The translations under genes and the position numbers were made by a program. 34,929 nt of DNA, taken from a virus. The notes below the pieces were generated by a model that worked only from the letters and a program-made list of their open reading frames with translations, searched no databases and had not been told where the DNA came from. Of the stretch, positions 13,217-21,418 are shown piece after piece (within the stretch, counting starts at the first letter, position 1; every line of letters begins with the position of its first letter). The stretch spans positions 1 through 34,929 of IMG/VR virus record IMGVR_UViG_3300004097_000021. One strand, given 5' to 3'.

Positions 13217-13259
13217 GAAGGGTGGAGACTACAATAGGAGAAACAATCCCCGACCCTTC
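13217..13259 (+). terminator. Hairpin after the packaging genes, possible attenuator
   Basis: GAAGGGT (13217-13223) pairs with ACCCTTC (13253-13259) across a 29-base loop. No U-run follows, so it is not a standard terminator. It falls in the 143-base gap between the packaging genes and the basic-protein cluster. Confidence 0.35.
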
Positions 13260-13286
13260 CCTCAGCGTCGTCCATGACACAATTAA

Positions 13287-13315
13287 TTGTAAATTATTAA
13301 TAATGAACTTAAAAT
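13287..13315 (+). promoter_or_regulatory. Candidate promoter for the late structural genes
   Basis: TTGTAA (13287-13292) and TAAAAT (13310-13315) are spaced by 17 bases, a sigma70-like match, 37 bases before the next ATG at 13352. It lies after a hairpin and at the head of a run of close-set + strand genes. AT-rich context makes chance matches likely. Confidence 0.4.
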
Positions 13316-13351
13316 AACTAAATACTTTACAGGAGCAAAAAGGGGTAGAGG

Positions 13352-13678
13352 ATGGCGTTCAAAAATGCACTAAGAAAAAAATTTCAAGGCAAAAATAAAC
13401 CTAAGGGTGATATCTATGATAAAGATGGTTATATAGTTTTGCCTGAGTCTAATAATGGTTGGGGTGAGGACTTCTATAGAAAAAAACTTCTAAAACCTAA
13501 TAGAAAATATAAAAGAGAAGAGCCTAAGGATGATAAGGATAAAATTTACGAGGGTTTTATAACTCTGCCTAAGGATCCAAAAACGTGGAATTTTAACCTC
13601 AACGCTCCAAAAAAACCATGGAGAGGTAGGGAGAATAGGCGGAATGAGCGAAGGTGGAAACCGCGAATGGTGAGATAA
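13352..13678 (+). CDS. Very basic small protein, possible virion cargo (1)
   Basis: 108 residues with many Lys and Arg. It begins MAFKNALRKKF, an F-K-x-A-L-x-K-K motif that recurs in the next genes. Two related segments follow: KDGYIVLPESNNGWGEDF at about 24-41 and YEGFITLPKDPKTWNFNL further on, suggesting an internal duplication of a (G)-(Y/F)-I-x-L-P unit. The C-terminus is almost all Arg, Lys, Trp and Asn. GGGGTAGAGG lies before the ATG. A DNA-associated protein packed inside the head is my inference from charge and place before the portal; no family is recognised. Confidence 0.65.
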   Translation: MAFKNALRKKFQGKNKPKGDIYDKDGYIVLPESNNGWGEDFYRKKLLKPNRKYKREEPKDDKDKIYEGFITLPKDPKTWNFNLNAPKKPWRGRENRRNERRWKPRMVR

Positions 13679-13681
13679 ATT

Positions 13682-13933
13682 ATGAAGTTTAAAAAGGCAT
13701 TAGCAAAAAAGGTGAAAACAATAGAAAACAAACCTATAAGCATCACCAAAGATATTGGAAGGCCCGAAGATCCTGATTGGTCAAAATATAATGAAAATCG
13801 TAAGAGCAAGAAAGGCAAACGCATCCGAGTTTATACGCCTTTAACAGAAGAACAGATGAACTTATATGAGCTAGACCCTGAGCATTATGAGGATCTGGAA
13901 GATTCAGGTATTGCGAAATGGATGTTCGATTAA
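13682..13933 (+). CDS. Basic small protein with FKxALxKK N-terminus (2)
   Basis: 83 residues, ATG at 13682 four bases after the previous stop. It begins MKFKKALAKKVK, like its neighbour upstream. The middle is basic (RKSKKGKRIRVY) and the C-terminus acidic (LYELDPEHYEDLEDSG). No known domain. The shared N-terminal segment with otherwise unrelated bodies suggests a common targeting or packing signal rather than simple duplication. Confidence 0.6.
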   Translation: MKFKKALAKKVKTIENKPISITKDIGRPEDPDWSKYNENRKSKKGKRIRVYTPLTEEQMNLYELDPEHYEDLEDSGIAKWMFD

Positions 13934-13942
13934 GAGGAAAAT

Positions 13943-14485
13943 ATGAAGGAAGCATTTAAACAAGCATTAAGCAGGAGAGTGGCTGAAATAAAAAGAGCTA
14001 AAGATGTTTTCGAGCTTAATCCAAAAAAAGATAATCCAGACTTTTATTTACAGCGTGTAGGTAGCCGTAAAACAGTTGGTAGAGTCCATGATAAGATACC
14101 AGATAAGGGACTTCCAAGCACATATATTGGCGTAAAGGTGAAGCCGCCACATGATCCTGAACTGGTTAAGATAGGCTTCAAGGGCCATAAGATAACAGGG
14201 GCGCCTGAACTAAAAGGAATGGGAACGGCCCAACAGTTTGTTAGGAAAGCAGATATTCAAGGAATGAAATTTGATTATCCATCTGAAGGTAAGGCCAATA
14301 AAAATGCTCAATCAGTAATAGCGAATGAGCTTAAGGGATTGAAAAAAATGGAAATGAAAAGACTCGAAAAGATGAATAAAACAAATAAGCTTTTAAAAGC
14401 ATTAAGTAAAGCAGGTGGATCTAGTTCTGGATTAAAAGGTGGCGGGTCAATCAAAATACCCCAGCCAAAATTAAGGAAGGATTAA
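13943..14485 (+). CDS. Basic protein with FKxALxRR N-terminus (3)
   Basis: 180 residues, ATG at 13943 with GAGGAAA upstream. It begins MKEAFKQALSRRVAEIKRA, a variant of the motif in the two genes before it. The middle has SRKTVGRVHDKIPDKGLPSTY and a region with GFKGHKITGAPELKGMGTA; the C-terminal part is a basic helix followed by a Gly/Ser-rich tail (KAGGSSSGLKGGGSIKIPQP). No catalytic motif is visible. Structural or cargo role inferred from neighbours only. Confidence 0.6.
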   Translation: MKEAFKQALSRRVAEIKRAKDVFELNPKKDNPDFYLQRVGSRKTVGRVHDKIPDKGLPSTYIGVKVKPPHDPELVKIGFKGHKITGAPELKGMGTAQQFVRKADIQGMKFDYPSEGKANKNAQSVIANELKGLKKMEMKRLEKMNKTNKLLKALSKAGGSSSGLKGGGSIKIPQPKLRKD

Positions 14486-14488
14486 GAT

Positions 14489-14737
14489 ATGGATGACTAT
14501 TATAGACGATTAAGAAGGACAGAGATACTTAGGCCAAAGTCTTATACAGATTTAGGTAAATCTTTACATAAAAGGTTTAGTGATTGGTTGGACAATTACC
14601 ATAAAAAAGCTATGGAAAGCGAGGAAGGTAAAAAGTGGCTGAAAGAAAAGAAAAAGAAAGATGCCTTTAGACAGTCTTTATTGAATCAGCAAAAGAAATG
14701 GAGAGAGGCTAAGAATAAAAGAGAGAACAAGAAATGA
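14489..14737 (+). CDS. Basic helical protein (4)
   Basis: 82 residues, ATG at 14489 after AAGGAAGGAT overlapping the end of the previous gene. A KSLHKRFSDWLDNYHKK segment at about 23-40 resembles the basic amphipathic motif of the neighbours; the C-terminal half is a nearly continuous Lys/Glu/Arg helix. The next gene starts inside its stop (ATGA). Function unknown. Confidence 0.6.
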   Translation: MDDYYRRLRRTEILRPKSYTDLGKSLHKRFSDWLDNYHKKAMESEEGKKWLKEKKKKDAFRQSLLNQQKKWREAKNKRENKK

Positions 14738-15801
14738 GCGATTCATATAGATCAATTGCCAAAACCAACTATGTCGATCCAAGAGAACAAGAAAAAAGGA
14801 AAAAGCTTAAGAAAGGGCTAATAAGAAAAGCTAAGGAATTAAAAGGGATAGCATATAGGAAAGCTGATCCAAACTATAGCTTAGGTAAAAAATGGAAGTA
14901 TAAAAAAGAACACGAAGTAGACACAAAAAAAATCGTAAAAGGCGTCAATGAATATGCAGGTATTGCAAAAAAGACCTACGAAGGTAAAGGTATAACAAAA
15001 AAAGAATATATTGGTGCGCTTAAGTCTGGTCAATCTCAATTAAAGCAAATGCGTGATAGAGGTCAGGCGGGAATTGATTATACATTAGATAAATTTGATC
15101 GTGAACTTAATATAGGTTCTAAGACAAGCGACGCAGATACAAAGACCATTAGAAAGTTTGGAAAGTTAGATCCTAAATTAGATAAAAGGAAAACCAGAGG
15201 CCAGTTTTCTTTAAATATAGTTAAGAATGAACGGCCAAAGATAACATACTCAAAAAAGAACGTAGGAGTTTCTACTATGCTACATGAACTCGATCACATG
15301 AAAGACTATGCACAGAGGAACTTTGTCCCATCAACTAGAGAAGGAGGCTTCTGGAAAAGTAGGCAAGTACCAACGGAAACAGTTGTGAAAGGCGCTACAT
15401 CTCCAAAAGGGATTGGGCATCATAGTTGGGAGACAGGACAAACTGAGATGGCACAAGAAAAGCACTTAAAAACTGGTGGATCAGCATTAAACTATGTGAA
15501 TATACCTAAAGTTATAAAAGGCGCAGAGGAAAGGTTTGAAAAAGATAAAGAATCATTCGTGCATAGACCAGAGAAGCCAACTCAATATGAAACGAAATAT
15601 GGCAAAAAATTAAAAGAAAGCAATGTAGATACCAGCGTAATGAAAGGTGATGTTAAAGACTTGGTAGATATTCAAGGTAAGAAAGAGCCTTGGGAAAAAA
15701 TACCTTATCACAAAATGTCCGATATAAGAGTTAAAGGAATCAGCTACCCAGAAGATCCGAAGCCAATTAAAAAATCATTAAAACGATTGAATTTAATGTG
15801 A
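14734..15801 (+). CDS. Basic protein with HELDH zinc-peptidase motif
   Basis: 355 residues, four-base overlap with the previous gene. The N-terminal ~100 residues are extremely Lys-rich and contain KLKKGLIRKAKEL, like the neighbours' leader motif. Residues 184-188 are HELDH in the context VGVSTMLHELDHMKDYAQ, a good HExxH zinc-binding helix preceded by a short strand as in metallopeptidases. Glu233 and Glu237 (WETGQTEMAQ) are candidates for a third ligand. The rest is charged with no recognised domain. It lies between packaging and portal genes, so it may be a virion-carried peptidase acting during maturation or after injection. Activity is inferred from one motif. Confidence 0.6.
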   Translation: MSDSYRSIAKTNYVDPREQEKRKKLKKGLIRKAKELKGIAYRKADPNYSLGKKWKYKKEHEVDTKKIVKGVNEYAGIAKKTYEGKGITKKEYIGALKSGQSQLKQMRDRGQAGIDYTLDKFDRELNIGSKTSDADTKTIRKFGKLDPKLDKRKTRGQFSLNIVKNERPKITYSKKNVGVSTMLHELDHMKDYAQRNFVPSTREGGFWKSRQVPTETVVKGATSPKGIGHHSWETGQTEMAQEKHLKTGGSALNYVNIPKVIKGAEERFEKDKESFVHRPEKPTQYETKYGKKLKESNVDTSVMKGDVKDLVDIQGKKEPWEKIPYHKMSDIRVKGISYPEDPKPIKKSLKRLNLM

Positions 15802-15812
15802 AGGAATAATTT

Positions 15813-16031
15813 ATGACTATAAAAAAATACAATCAAGACGAAAAGTTATATGGCCCTGTTCCTGTAACAAAAAGTAGGATGCACAAGTTTTTACAAAAGT
15901 ATTTTAAAATGAGATCAAAGGTTCATGCTATGGACGATTGGGAAAGCCCTGAGTTTAAAAAAGGTCGAAAAAAATACAAGCAAGAACATAGTGCTTGGCA
16001 AACTTCTGAGGAACTTTTGAAGGATAAATAA
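15813..16031 (+). CDS. Basic small protein (6)
   Basis: 72 residues, ATG at 15813 with AAGGA upstream. The middle (SRMHKFLQKYFKMRSKVHAM) is a basic amphipathic helix similar in character to the leader segments of the preceding genes; the rest is Lys/Glu-rich. Its stop TAA overlaps the A of the portal ATG. No family recognised; the close spacing suggests co-expression with the portal. Confidence 0.6.
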   Translation: MTIKKYNQDEKLYGPVPVTKSRMHKFLQKYFKMRSKVHAMDDWESPEFKKGRKKYKQEHSAWQTSEELLKDK

Positions 16032-17893
16032 TGATACATCATATTCAAACGAACAAACCTTGGTGGGAATACCCAAAAAATGAAGTAGGGCCTGCGCTTC
16101 TAGGTCATATTGAGTACCTAAGAACTAGGTATGGAACAAGGTCAGATAAAAACCTTACTCATTTAAAGCTTTTTGGGCAGTCTGATATTTTTGGGCTTAA
16201 TGATGATGTTGTTACCCTATTCAGAAGTCGTGAAAGGGCAAGAATTAACATTATTAGGCAAGTGATTGAGGCGGCTCAGGCAAAAATAAGTAGGCATAAA
16301 CCAAAGGCTAGATTCTTGACTGAGAATGGGAATAGTCTGAAGCAAAAAAATGCTAAAAAGCTAGAGAAATATTGCTTAGGTGTTTCTCATAACGATAATC
16401 ATTGGCAAAAGTCTAACGTTGATTTTATTCATGCTGCTGTCTTTGGTACTACAGCAAGAAAGTTTTTTATGGATGAAGAAGGGAATCCAGCTTCAGAAAC
16501 GGTTTTAATTGAAAACATTAAAGTTGATGAGTCTGAAATAGCTATAAGCGGTGATGGGAAGCCTTTGGCCCTATACCAAGAAGATTTTGTTCATATAAGC
16601 GCACTTCAAAAAAAATATCCTAAATACAAAGATCAATTTGAGTCTTGTGGTATAACCCATCATGCTTTCTTTTCGGCTAGTGATTTAAAAGGAATGGCAA
16701 GGGTTACGGAAGGATGGAAATTGGCCAGTGCTAAAGGTGCAAAAGATGGTAGGCACGTTATAACTTGTGGGAAAATAACCTTAGTCGATCAGGCTTGGAC
16801 AGAAACAGAATTTCCTTTCGAGTTCTTCAAAATGTATGAAAATATTTTAGGCTTTTTCGGTCAAGGTGTCCCAGAAAGGCTATTGAGTTTGCAGATAGAA
16901 ATAAACAAGCTTTTAAAAGATATCCACGAGATTATCCATTTAGGTTGTGTCCCTAAGATATTTAGTCCAGTTGGGGCGATTACAAAGTCACATCTTAATA
17001 ATGCTATTGGAACAGTTGTAGAGTTTATGGGCCAAACAATGCCTCAAATGACCCAACTAATGTCCGTCCCGCCTGAATTATTTGTCCAGTTGGAAAGGTT
17101 GATTAAGTTTGCTTTTGAAGAAGTAGGTTTATCTATATTAACAGCTCAGTCTGTAAAGCCTGCTGGTTTAGACTCTGGTAAAGCATTGAGAGAATTTAGC
17201 GATATTGAGTCTGACAGGTTTAGCATTATGTCTGAACAATGGGAAGATTATCACATGAGATGCTTTGAGAAGTATCTGAAAGTAGCAGAAAATGCGGCAG
17301 AAAAATACCCAGAGTTATCAAGTAAAGCGCTTGATGATGAGGGATACGAAGTAATCAATCTAAAAGAAATAGATATGCATGACCTCGACTTTGTTGTTAG
17401 GACTTACCCAGTAAATCTTTTAAGCGATAGACCAGCTCACAGATTGGCAGATGTAAGAGACTTAATTGACACTGGCTTAATTACCCCAGAAGAAGGGAAA
17501 GGTCTGCTTAACTTCCCAGATGTTACTGCCCACATGAATAGAACTATGGCCCCTGAACAATTTCTCAAAAACGCAATAGATACTATCCTCGAAAAAAATA
17601 TGTATATACCGCCAGATCAATTTCAGGATCTTGAGCTTGGTATCAGAATGTTTAATCAATCAATTAACTACTATAGAACAGTAGACGTTCCACCAGATTC
17701 GATATTCCTACTTGAGCAATGGGTTAGTGATGCTATTGCAATCGTTAACCAGCAACAACAGCAAGCTATGGAACAAGAGATGATGATGGCACAACAACAA
17801 CAACTTTTAGGAGGAATAGATGGAACAAGTCCAGACACAGCAGCAATCGGCGCCAATGCAGGAGCATCCCAACCAGCCCCAGCAGGGATCTAA
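16031..17893 (+). CDS. Portal protein
   Basis: 620 residues, a typical length for podovirus portals. The portal forms the dodecameric ring at the head vertex through which DNA passes. Supporting features are: position after the terminase and before scaffold and capsid; the start region with RSRERARINIIRQVIEAAQAKISRHKPK; a middle with GFFGQGVPERLLSLQIEINKLLKDIHE, a helix pattern common in portals; the DSGKALREFSDIESDRFSIMSEQWEDYH segment; and a Gln/Met-rich C-terminal barrel region (NQQQQQAMEQEMMMAQQQQ). The scaffold gene starts inside its 3' end in another frame. Confidence 0.85.
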   Translation: MIHHIQTNKPWWEYPKNEVGPALLGHIEYLRTRYGTRSDKNLTHLKLFGQSDIFGLNDDVVTLFRSRERARINIIRQVIEAAQAKISRHKPKARFLTENGNSLKQKNAKKLEKYCLGVSHNDNHWQKSNVDFIHAAVFGTTARKFFMDEEGNPASETVLIENIKVDESEIAISGDGKPLALYQEDFVHISALQKKYPKYKDQFESCGITHHAFFSASDLKGMARVTEGWKLASAKGAKDGRHVITCGKITLVDQAWTETEFPFEFFKMYENILGFFGQGVPERLLSLQIEINKLLKDIHEIIHLGCVPKIFSPVGAITKSHLNNAIGTVVEFMGQTMPQMTQLMSVPPELFVQLERLIKFAFEEVGLSILTAQSVKPAGLDSGKALREFSDIESDRFSIMSEQWEDYHMRCFEKYLKVAENAAEKYPELSSKALDDEGYEVINLKEIDMHDLDFVVRTYPVNLLSDRPAHRLADVRDLIDTGLITPEEGKGLLNFPDVTAHMNRTMAPEQFLKNAIDTILEKNMYIPPDQFQDLELGIRMFNQSINYYRTVDVPPDSIFLLEQWVSDAIAIVNQQQQQAMEQEMMMAQQQQLLGGIDGTSPDTAAIGANAGASQPAPAGI

Positions 17894-18809
17894 TGACGTA
17901 AACATTGATTCTATTGTTGAGCAAATTAATGGAGAGAGGCAAAAAGCAAGTCCAGAGCAACAGCCCGGCCCTACGCAAGATCCTCAAGAAGCAAACAATG
18001 CAGGCAGGTTAGATGAACTTCATAAGCTTGCAGAGCTTGAGAGAGAGCATTACAGGCAGAGAAAACTGCAAAAAGAAAGAGAAAGCGAGCATGAAAGAGA
18101 GCGCTCTCAATGGGAGCAACAAAGGCAACAATACGATCAAGAGCTAATGAGAAACAAGCCTTCTAAATGGCTTGAGCAAAAAGGCATGAGCGTAAAAGAA
18201 TTGGCCGATTCTATTATGCAAGAACAAGAAGATGATGGGACTCTTGAGGGTGATAAAATTGATTATAATACAGCTCTACAACAAGCTATGGAGCAACTTG
18301 AGGGCCGTTTTGAACAAATGTATGACCAAAGAAGGCAGCAAGAACAAGAACAATACGAAATGAATGAAGCCTACGATCAATACACTACAGAATTGAACGG
18401 CTTTTTAAATGAACATATACAAGATTTTCCAGTTTTAGTTGGCTTCAACGGACAAGACCATGTCCTTAAGGCCATTGAAAATGAATTTAACGAAATTGAA
18501 GAACAATATGGGGAAGAATACGCAGATAAATGGCTAAGCAGAGTAAATTTTGGGGATTATGCCCACAATGTGCAAAAAGAGATTGAAACTGGCCTAGTTA
18601 ATGCGTTACAATTACCTGAACTAAGGTCTTATGTAGAAAATATACTACACCAGACCGGTCAAGCTGACCGTAATGTTGAGCCACGTGAAGATGCTCCAAC
18701 AACTTTGACCAGAAACAACTTTGCTAGTCCATCGGGTAGATATCAGGCCGATGAAATGACTGAGCAAGAGCGGATTAGTGCCGCAATTAACATGGTTAAA
18801 GGGCAATAG
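17820..18809 (+). CDS. Scaffold protein
   Basis: 329 residues, starting inside the last 74 bases of the portal gene after TTAGGAGGAATAG, a strong ribosome-binding site. The composition is typical of scaffolds: extremely rich in Gln and Glu, mostly helical, with a long coiled coil (about 65-110, ELEREHYRQRKLQKERESEH...) and a short basic-hydrophobic C-terminus (ERISAAINMVKGQ) suited to capsid binding. Scaffold proteins direct capsid assembly and are lost or cut before packaging. Position directly before the major capsid gene supports this. Confidence 0.85.
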   Translation: MEQVQTQQQSAPMQEHPNQPQQGSNDVNIDSIVEQINGERQKASPEQQPGPTQDPQEANNAGRLDELHKLAELEREHYRQRKLQKERESEHERERSQWEQQRQQYDQELMRNKPSKWLEQKGMSVKELADSIMQEQEDDGTLEGDKIDYNTALQQAMEQLEGRFEQMYDQRRQQEQEQYEMNEAYDQYTTELNGFLNEHIQDFPVLVGFNGQDHVLKAIENEFNEIEEQYGEEYADKWLSRVNFGDYAHNVQKEIETGLVNALQLPELRSYVENILHQTGQADRNVEPREDAPTTLTRNNFASPSGRYQADEMTEQERISAAINMVKGQ

Positions 18810-18825
18810 CCCAAAGGAGTAAAAA

Positions 18826-20103
18826 ATGTCATTACAAGGTTTAGACATTACACCAGTCTTAAAGACGTTATATCCAGCCAAAGTGGTTGAGGATATGACT
18901 TACAACGATTTCCCGCTATACGCTATGCTACCAAAGTCTATGGAGTTCTATGGACTTGATATGAAGTCACCAATTAAACATGGTAGACCTCAAGGGCGTT
19001 CAGCAACTTTTGCACAAGCAAAGGCAAACAAGTCTAATTCAAAGTATAAATCTTTTCTTCTTGAAAGAGTAAAAGACTATTCAATGGTAGACGTAGATCA
19101 CGAGCAAGTAGAAGCTTCAGAAAAAGACATGGGAGCTTTCGTAAGATGGCTTAAGTCTGAAATGGACGGTGCTTTTGAAACAATGACTCATGCAATGGGT
19201 TGGTCAGTTTACGGTAATAACTCAGGTACAATTGGGCAAGTAGAAGGTGTTTATGCTTCTGTTACTAATGCCTTAGCTGGAACTGCTGGCGATGGTAATT
19301 TTATCAAGCTTAAAGAAGTTGATGATGTTGTAAAATTTGAAGTAGATCAAGTTCTTGACTTATTTTCATTAGAAGTTGGCGGAACTGATATTGATCTTGA
19401 TGGAGCTGGAACTACACTAGTTAAAATCGCTTCAGTAGATAGAGAAAATGGAATTATTTCAGTTACAAAAACTGATGGATTGGCCGTAACTCTACTTGTT
19501 GCTAACGTAGTTGCTAATTCTTTCATCTTCACTGATGGTGATAAAGAAGCAAGAATGTCAGGCCTAGATGCTTGGATTCCAGCCACAGCCCCATTAGCTG
19601 GTGACGATTTTTTTGGTGTTGACCGTTCAGTTGACCCTACAAGACTTGCAGGAATCAGAGTTGATGGAACTGGACTTCCAATCGAAGAAGCTCTAACTAA
19701 AGGGATCACAACTTCAGGTAGAGAAGGTGCTTTCTTTGATTATTACTTTGTAAACTGGAAGAAATACCAAGAACTACAAAACGCTCTAGGCGCTAAAGTT
19801 CAATATGTTAAAACAAACGCCTACGGTAGAGCTGATATCGGTTTCACTGGTATTCAACTTACTTCAGGGAAAAGACCTGTAACAGTTATCGCTGACCCAA
19901 TGTGTAGAGATAAAGTAGCTTATGGGATTAAAATGGATACATGGTGTCTGCACTCTCTTAAGGCTCCAATCAGAATCTTGAATTTAGATGGAAACAACCT
20001 TCTAAGAAATAACAATGCTGATTCTTCAGAACTAAGAGTTGGTGGTTATTTCCAGATGGCTTGTACTGCACCGGGCAAAAACGCTAGAGTAGCACTTGAT
20101 TAA
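18826..20103 (+). CDS. Major capsid protein
   Basis: 425 residues, preceded by an ideal AAAGGAGTAAAAA before the ATG. The N-terminal part (YNDFPLYAMLPKSMEFYG, ...KSKYKSFLLERVKDYSMVDVDHEQ) and the helix with DGAFETMTHAMGWSVYGN fit HK97-fold capsid proteins of marine and enteric podophages. A beta-rich insert (about 165-235, VKFEVDQVLDLFSL...FIFTDGDKEARMSG) leads to LDAWIP and the C-terminal domain (WKKYQELQNALGAKVQY, then VTVIADPM). It follows the scaffold and is followed by a terminator, as expected for the most highly expressed gene. An unrelated fold cannot be excluded without modelling. Confidence 0.85.
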   Translation: MSLQGLDITPVLKTLYPAKVVEDMTYNDFPLYAMLPKSMEFYGLDMKSPIKHGRPQGRSATFAQAKANKSNSKYKSFLLERVKDYSMVDVDHEQVEASEKDMGAFVRWLKSEMDGAFETMTHAMGWSVYGNNSGTIGQVEGVYASVTNALAGTAGDGNFIKLKEVDDVVKFEVDQVLDLFSLEVGGTDIDLDGAGTTLVKIASVDRENGIISVTKTDGLAVTLLVANVVANSFIFTDGDKEARMSGLDAWIPATAPLAGDDFFGVDRSVDPTRLAGIRVDGTGLPIEEALTKGITTSGREGAFFDYYFVNWKKYQELQNALGAKVQYVKTNAYGRADIGFTGIQLTSGKRPVTVIADPMCRDKVAYGIKMDTWCLHSLKAPIRILNLDGNNLLRNNNADSSELRVGGYFQMACTAPGKNARVALD

Positions 20104-20118
20104 TAAATAATTAAGAAT

Positions 20119-20145
20119 AAGGGAGAGGTTAGCCGCTTCTCCCTT
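20119..20145 (+). terminator. Terminator after the major capsid gene
   Basis: AAGGGAGA (20119-20126) pairs perfectly with TCTCCCTT (20138-20145) across an 11-base loop, followed by pyrimidine-rich TCCCTTTT. It lies 15 bases after the capsid stop and probably cuts expression of the downstream tail genes relative to the capsid. Confidence 0.7.
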
Positions 20146-20166
20146 TCCCTTTTAAAAGGATGAACA

Positions 20167-20541
20167 ATGGCAAATCGTAATTTTCAAAACAACCTTTATC
20201 ACATGGAAAGAGCTGTAGTTAAGCTTTACGCAGAAGTCGCTATTGGGGCTGCAGGCGTTCCTACTTTGATGTATGGTAATGGTGTTGAGTCTGTCTCTTT
20301 AACGGCGGCAGGAGACTATTTAATAACTCTACAGGACTCTTATTACAGGTTACTAGACCTAAACGGCTCTCTTGAAGCGGTTGCAGGCGAGGACTTAAGG
20401 TTCCAAATTAAGGAAGAAGCAGTAAAAGACTCTAAAACTTTATCTGTTTTTTGTTTAGCTGGAGCAACTCCGACTGACCCTAGTGATGGATCTAAAATAA
20501 GACTTGAAATAACTTTGAAGAACTCAGGTATGAGGCAGTAA
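20167..20541 (+). CDS. Small head protein, possibly capsid decoration
   Basis: 124 residues, AAAAGGATGAACA before the ATG. It is mostly beta-strand by pattern (VVKLYAEVAIGAAGVPTLMYG; VSLTAAGDYLITLQDSYYRLL; KIRLEITLKNSG), without charge clusters. The stretch in which a physical quantity is followed by GDYLITLQDSY...L resembles small beta proteins that follow capsid genes in podophages and are thought to decorate the head or form fibre-like head proteins. Identity rests on pattern and position. Confidence 0.55.
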   Translation: MANRNFQNNLYHMERAVVKLYAEVAIGAAGVPTLMYGNGVESVSLTAAGDYLITLQDSYYRLLDLNGSLEAVAGEDLRFQIKEEAVKDSKTLSVFCLAGATPTDPSDGSKIRLEITLKNSGMRQ

Positions 20542-20542
20542 T

Positions 20543-20746
20543 ATGCTAAATATGCAAGAGAAGGTCAGAAGGCAAGGCATGGTAGTGGAGGGTTCTAGCG
20601 AGTCCTCCACCTCTAAAGGCCTTAAGGAAGCTGCCAATGTTATGCTTCAGGCGATTAGAACAAACGACGCAGAAATGTTGGCGAAGGCGTTAAAATCAGC
20701 GATTTCTTTCCTTGAAATGGAAGGGGAAATGTCTAAGGAGGACTAA
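20543..20746 (+). CDS. Small hypothetical protein
   Basis: 67 residues, ATG at 20543, one base after the previous stop, and its own stop precedes the adaptor ATG directly (TAAATGG). A Ser-rich segment (VVEGSSESSTS) is followed by one long helix (LKEAANVMLQAIRTNDAEMLAKALKSAISFLEMEGEM). The tight spacing indicates a translated gene. This slot between head and adaptor genes often holds small accessory proteins; no function can be given. Confidence 0.65.
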   Translation: MLNMQEKVRRQGMVVEGSSESSTSKGLKEAANVMLQAIRTNDAEMLAKALKSAISFLEMEGEMSKED

Positions 20747-21418
20747 ATGGCCTCTAAAACTTTAGCCGAGCTTAGAGCAGTAACAAGGCAAAGGGCCAAC
20801 ATGGAAAGGTCTAACTTTGTTACTGATACCGAAATAAATGGCTACATAAATACTGCCTATTCACATCTTTACGATATCTTGACCAATACTTTCGGTGATG
20901 AATATTTCTCAGCAAGCACAACACTAACAAAAGTCGGGGAAAGCCCTGAGTTTGATATATCTTCGCTAGATCCTGAGCTTTACAAAGTTATTTCAGTTTG
21001 TGCTGTAAGTAGCGGAATAAGATATCCAATAAAAAAAATTGATGGGCTAACGGCCACTTACGGGAAACTTAATACCTCTATAAACCAATTTGAATTAACT
21101 TATGTGCCAATGCCTACACAGGCGCTTGGTGATTCAGATGCTTTTGAAATACAAAACGGCTGGGATGATTTCATAACTTCTAGTGCAGCAATAAAATGTC
21201 TTGTTAAGGAAGAATCTGATATCTCACAGATTATGATAGAAAAATCTGAAGCAGAAGAAAGGATCGTGGCCATGTCGAGGTCAAGAGATGTTGGACAGGT
21301 TCATCAGGTTAATGATGTTAGAAGGAATACAAGTCACTTCTTTTTACTAGGCTATCACATAAAAGCAGGCAAAATAATAATCAGCAATACCGATAGGGAT
21401 TACTACTATGGGTATTAG
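20747..21418 (+). CDS. Head-tail adaptor protein
   Basis: 223 residues with CTAAGGAGGACTAA before the ATG. The N-terminus TLAELRAVTRQRANMERSNFV, followed by TDTEINGYINTAYSHLYDIL, is characteristic of the podovirus adaptor family that forms a ring below the portal (like P22 gp4 or T7 gp11). The middle has FELTYVP.P.....SDAFEIQNGWDDFI, also usual for the family, then a helix with charged residues. It lies between capsid and nozzle genes, as expected. The last ten bases overlap the next gene. Confidence 0.8.
   Translation: MASKTLAELRAVTRQRANMERSNFVTDTEINGYINTAYSHLYDILTNTFGDEYFSASTTLTKVGESPEFDISSLDPELYKVISVCAVSSGIRYPIKKIDGLTATYGKLNTSINQFELTYVPMPTQALGDSDAFEIQNGWDDFITSSAAIKCLVKEESDISQIMIEKSEAEERIVAMSRSRDVGQVHQVNDVRRNTSHFFLLGYHIKAGKIIISNTDRDYYYGY

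Noticed and set aside
17750-17810. CRISPR-like or microsatellite repeat (CAACAACAACAA)
   Set aside because: It is the Gln-rich C-terminal coding part of the portal, not an array with spacers.
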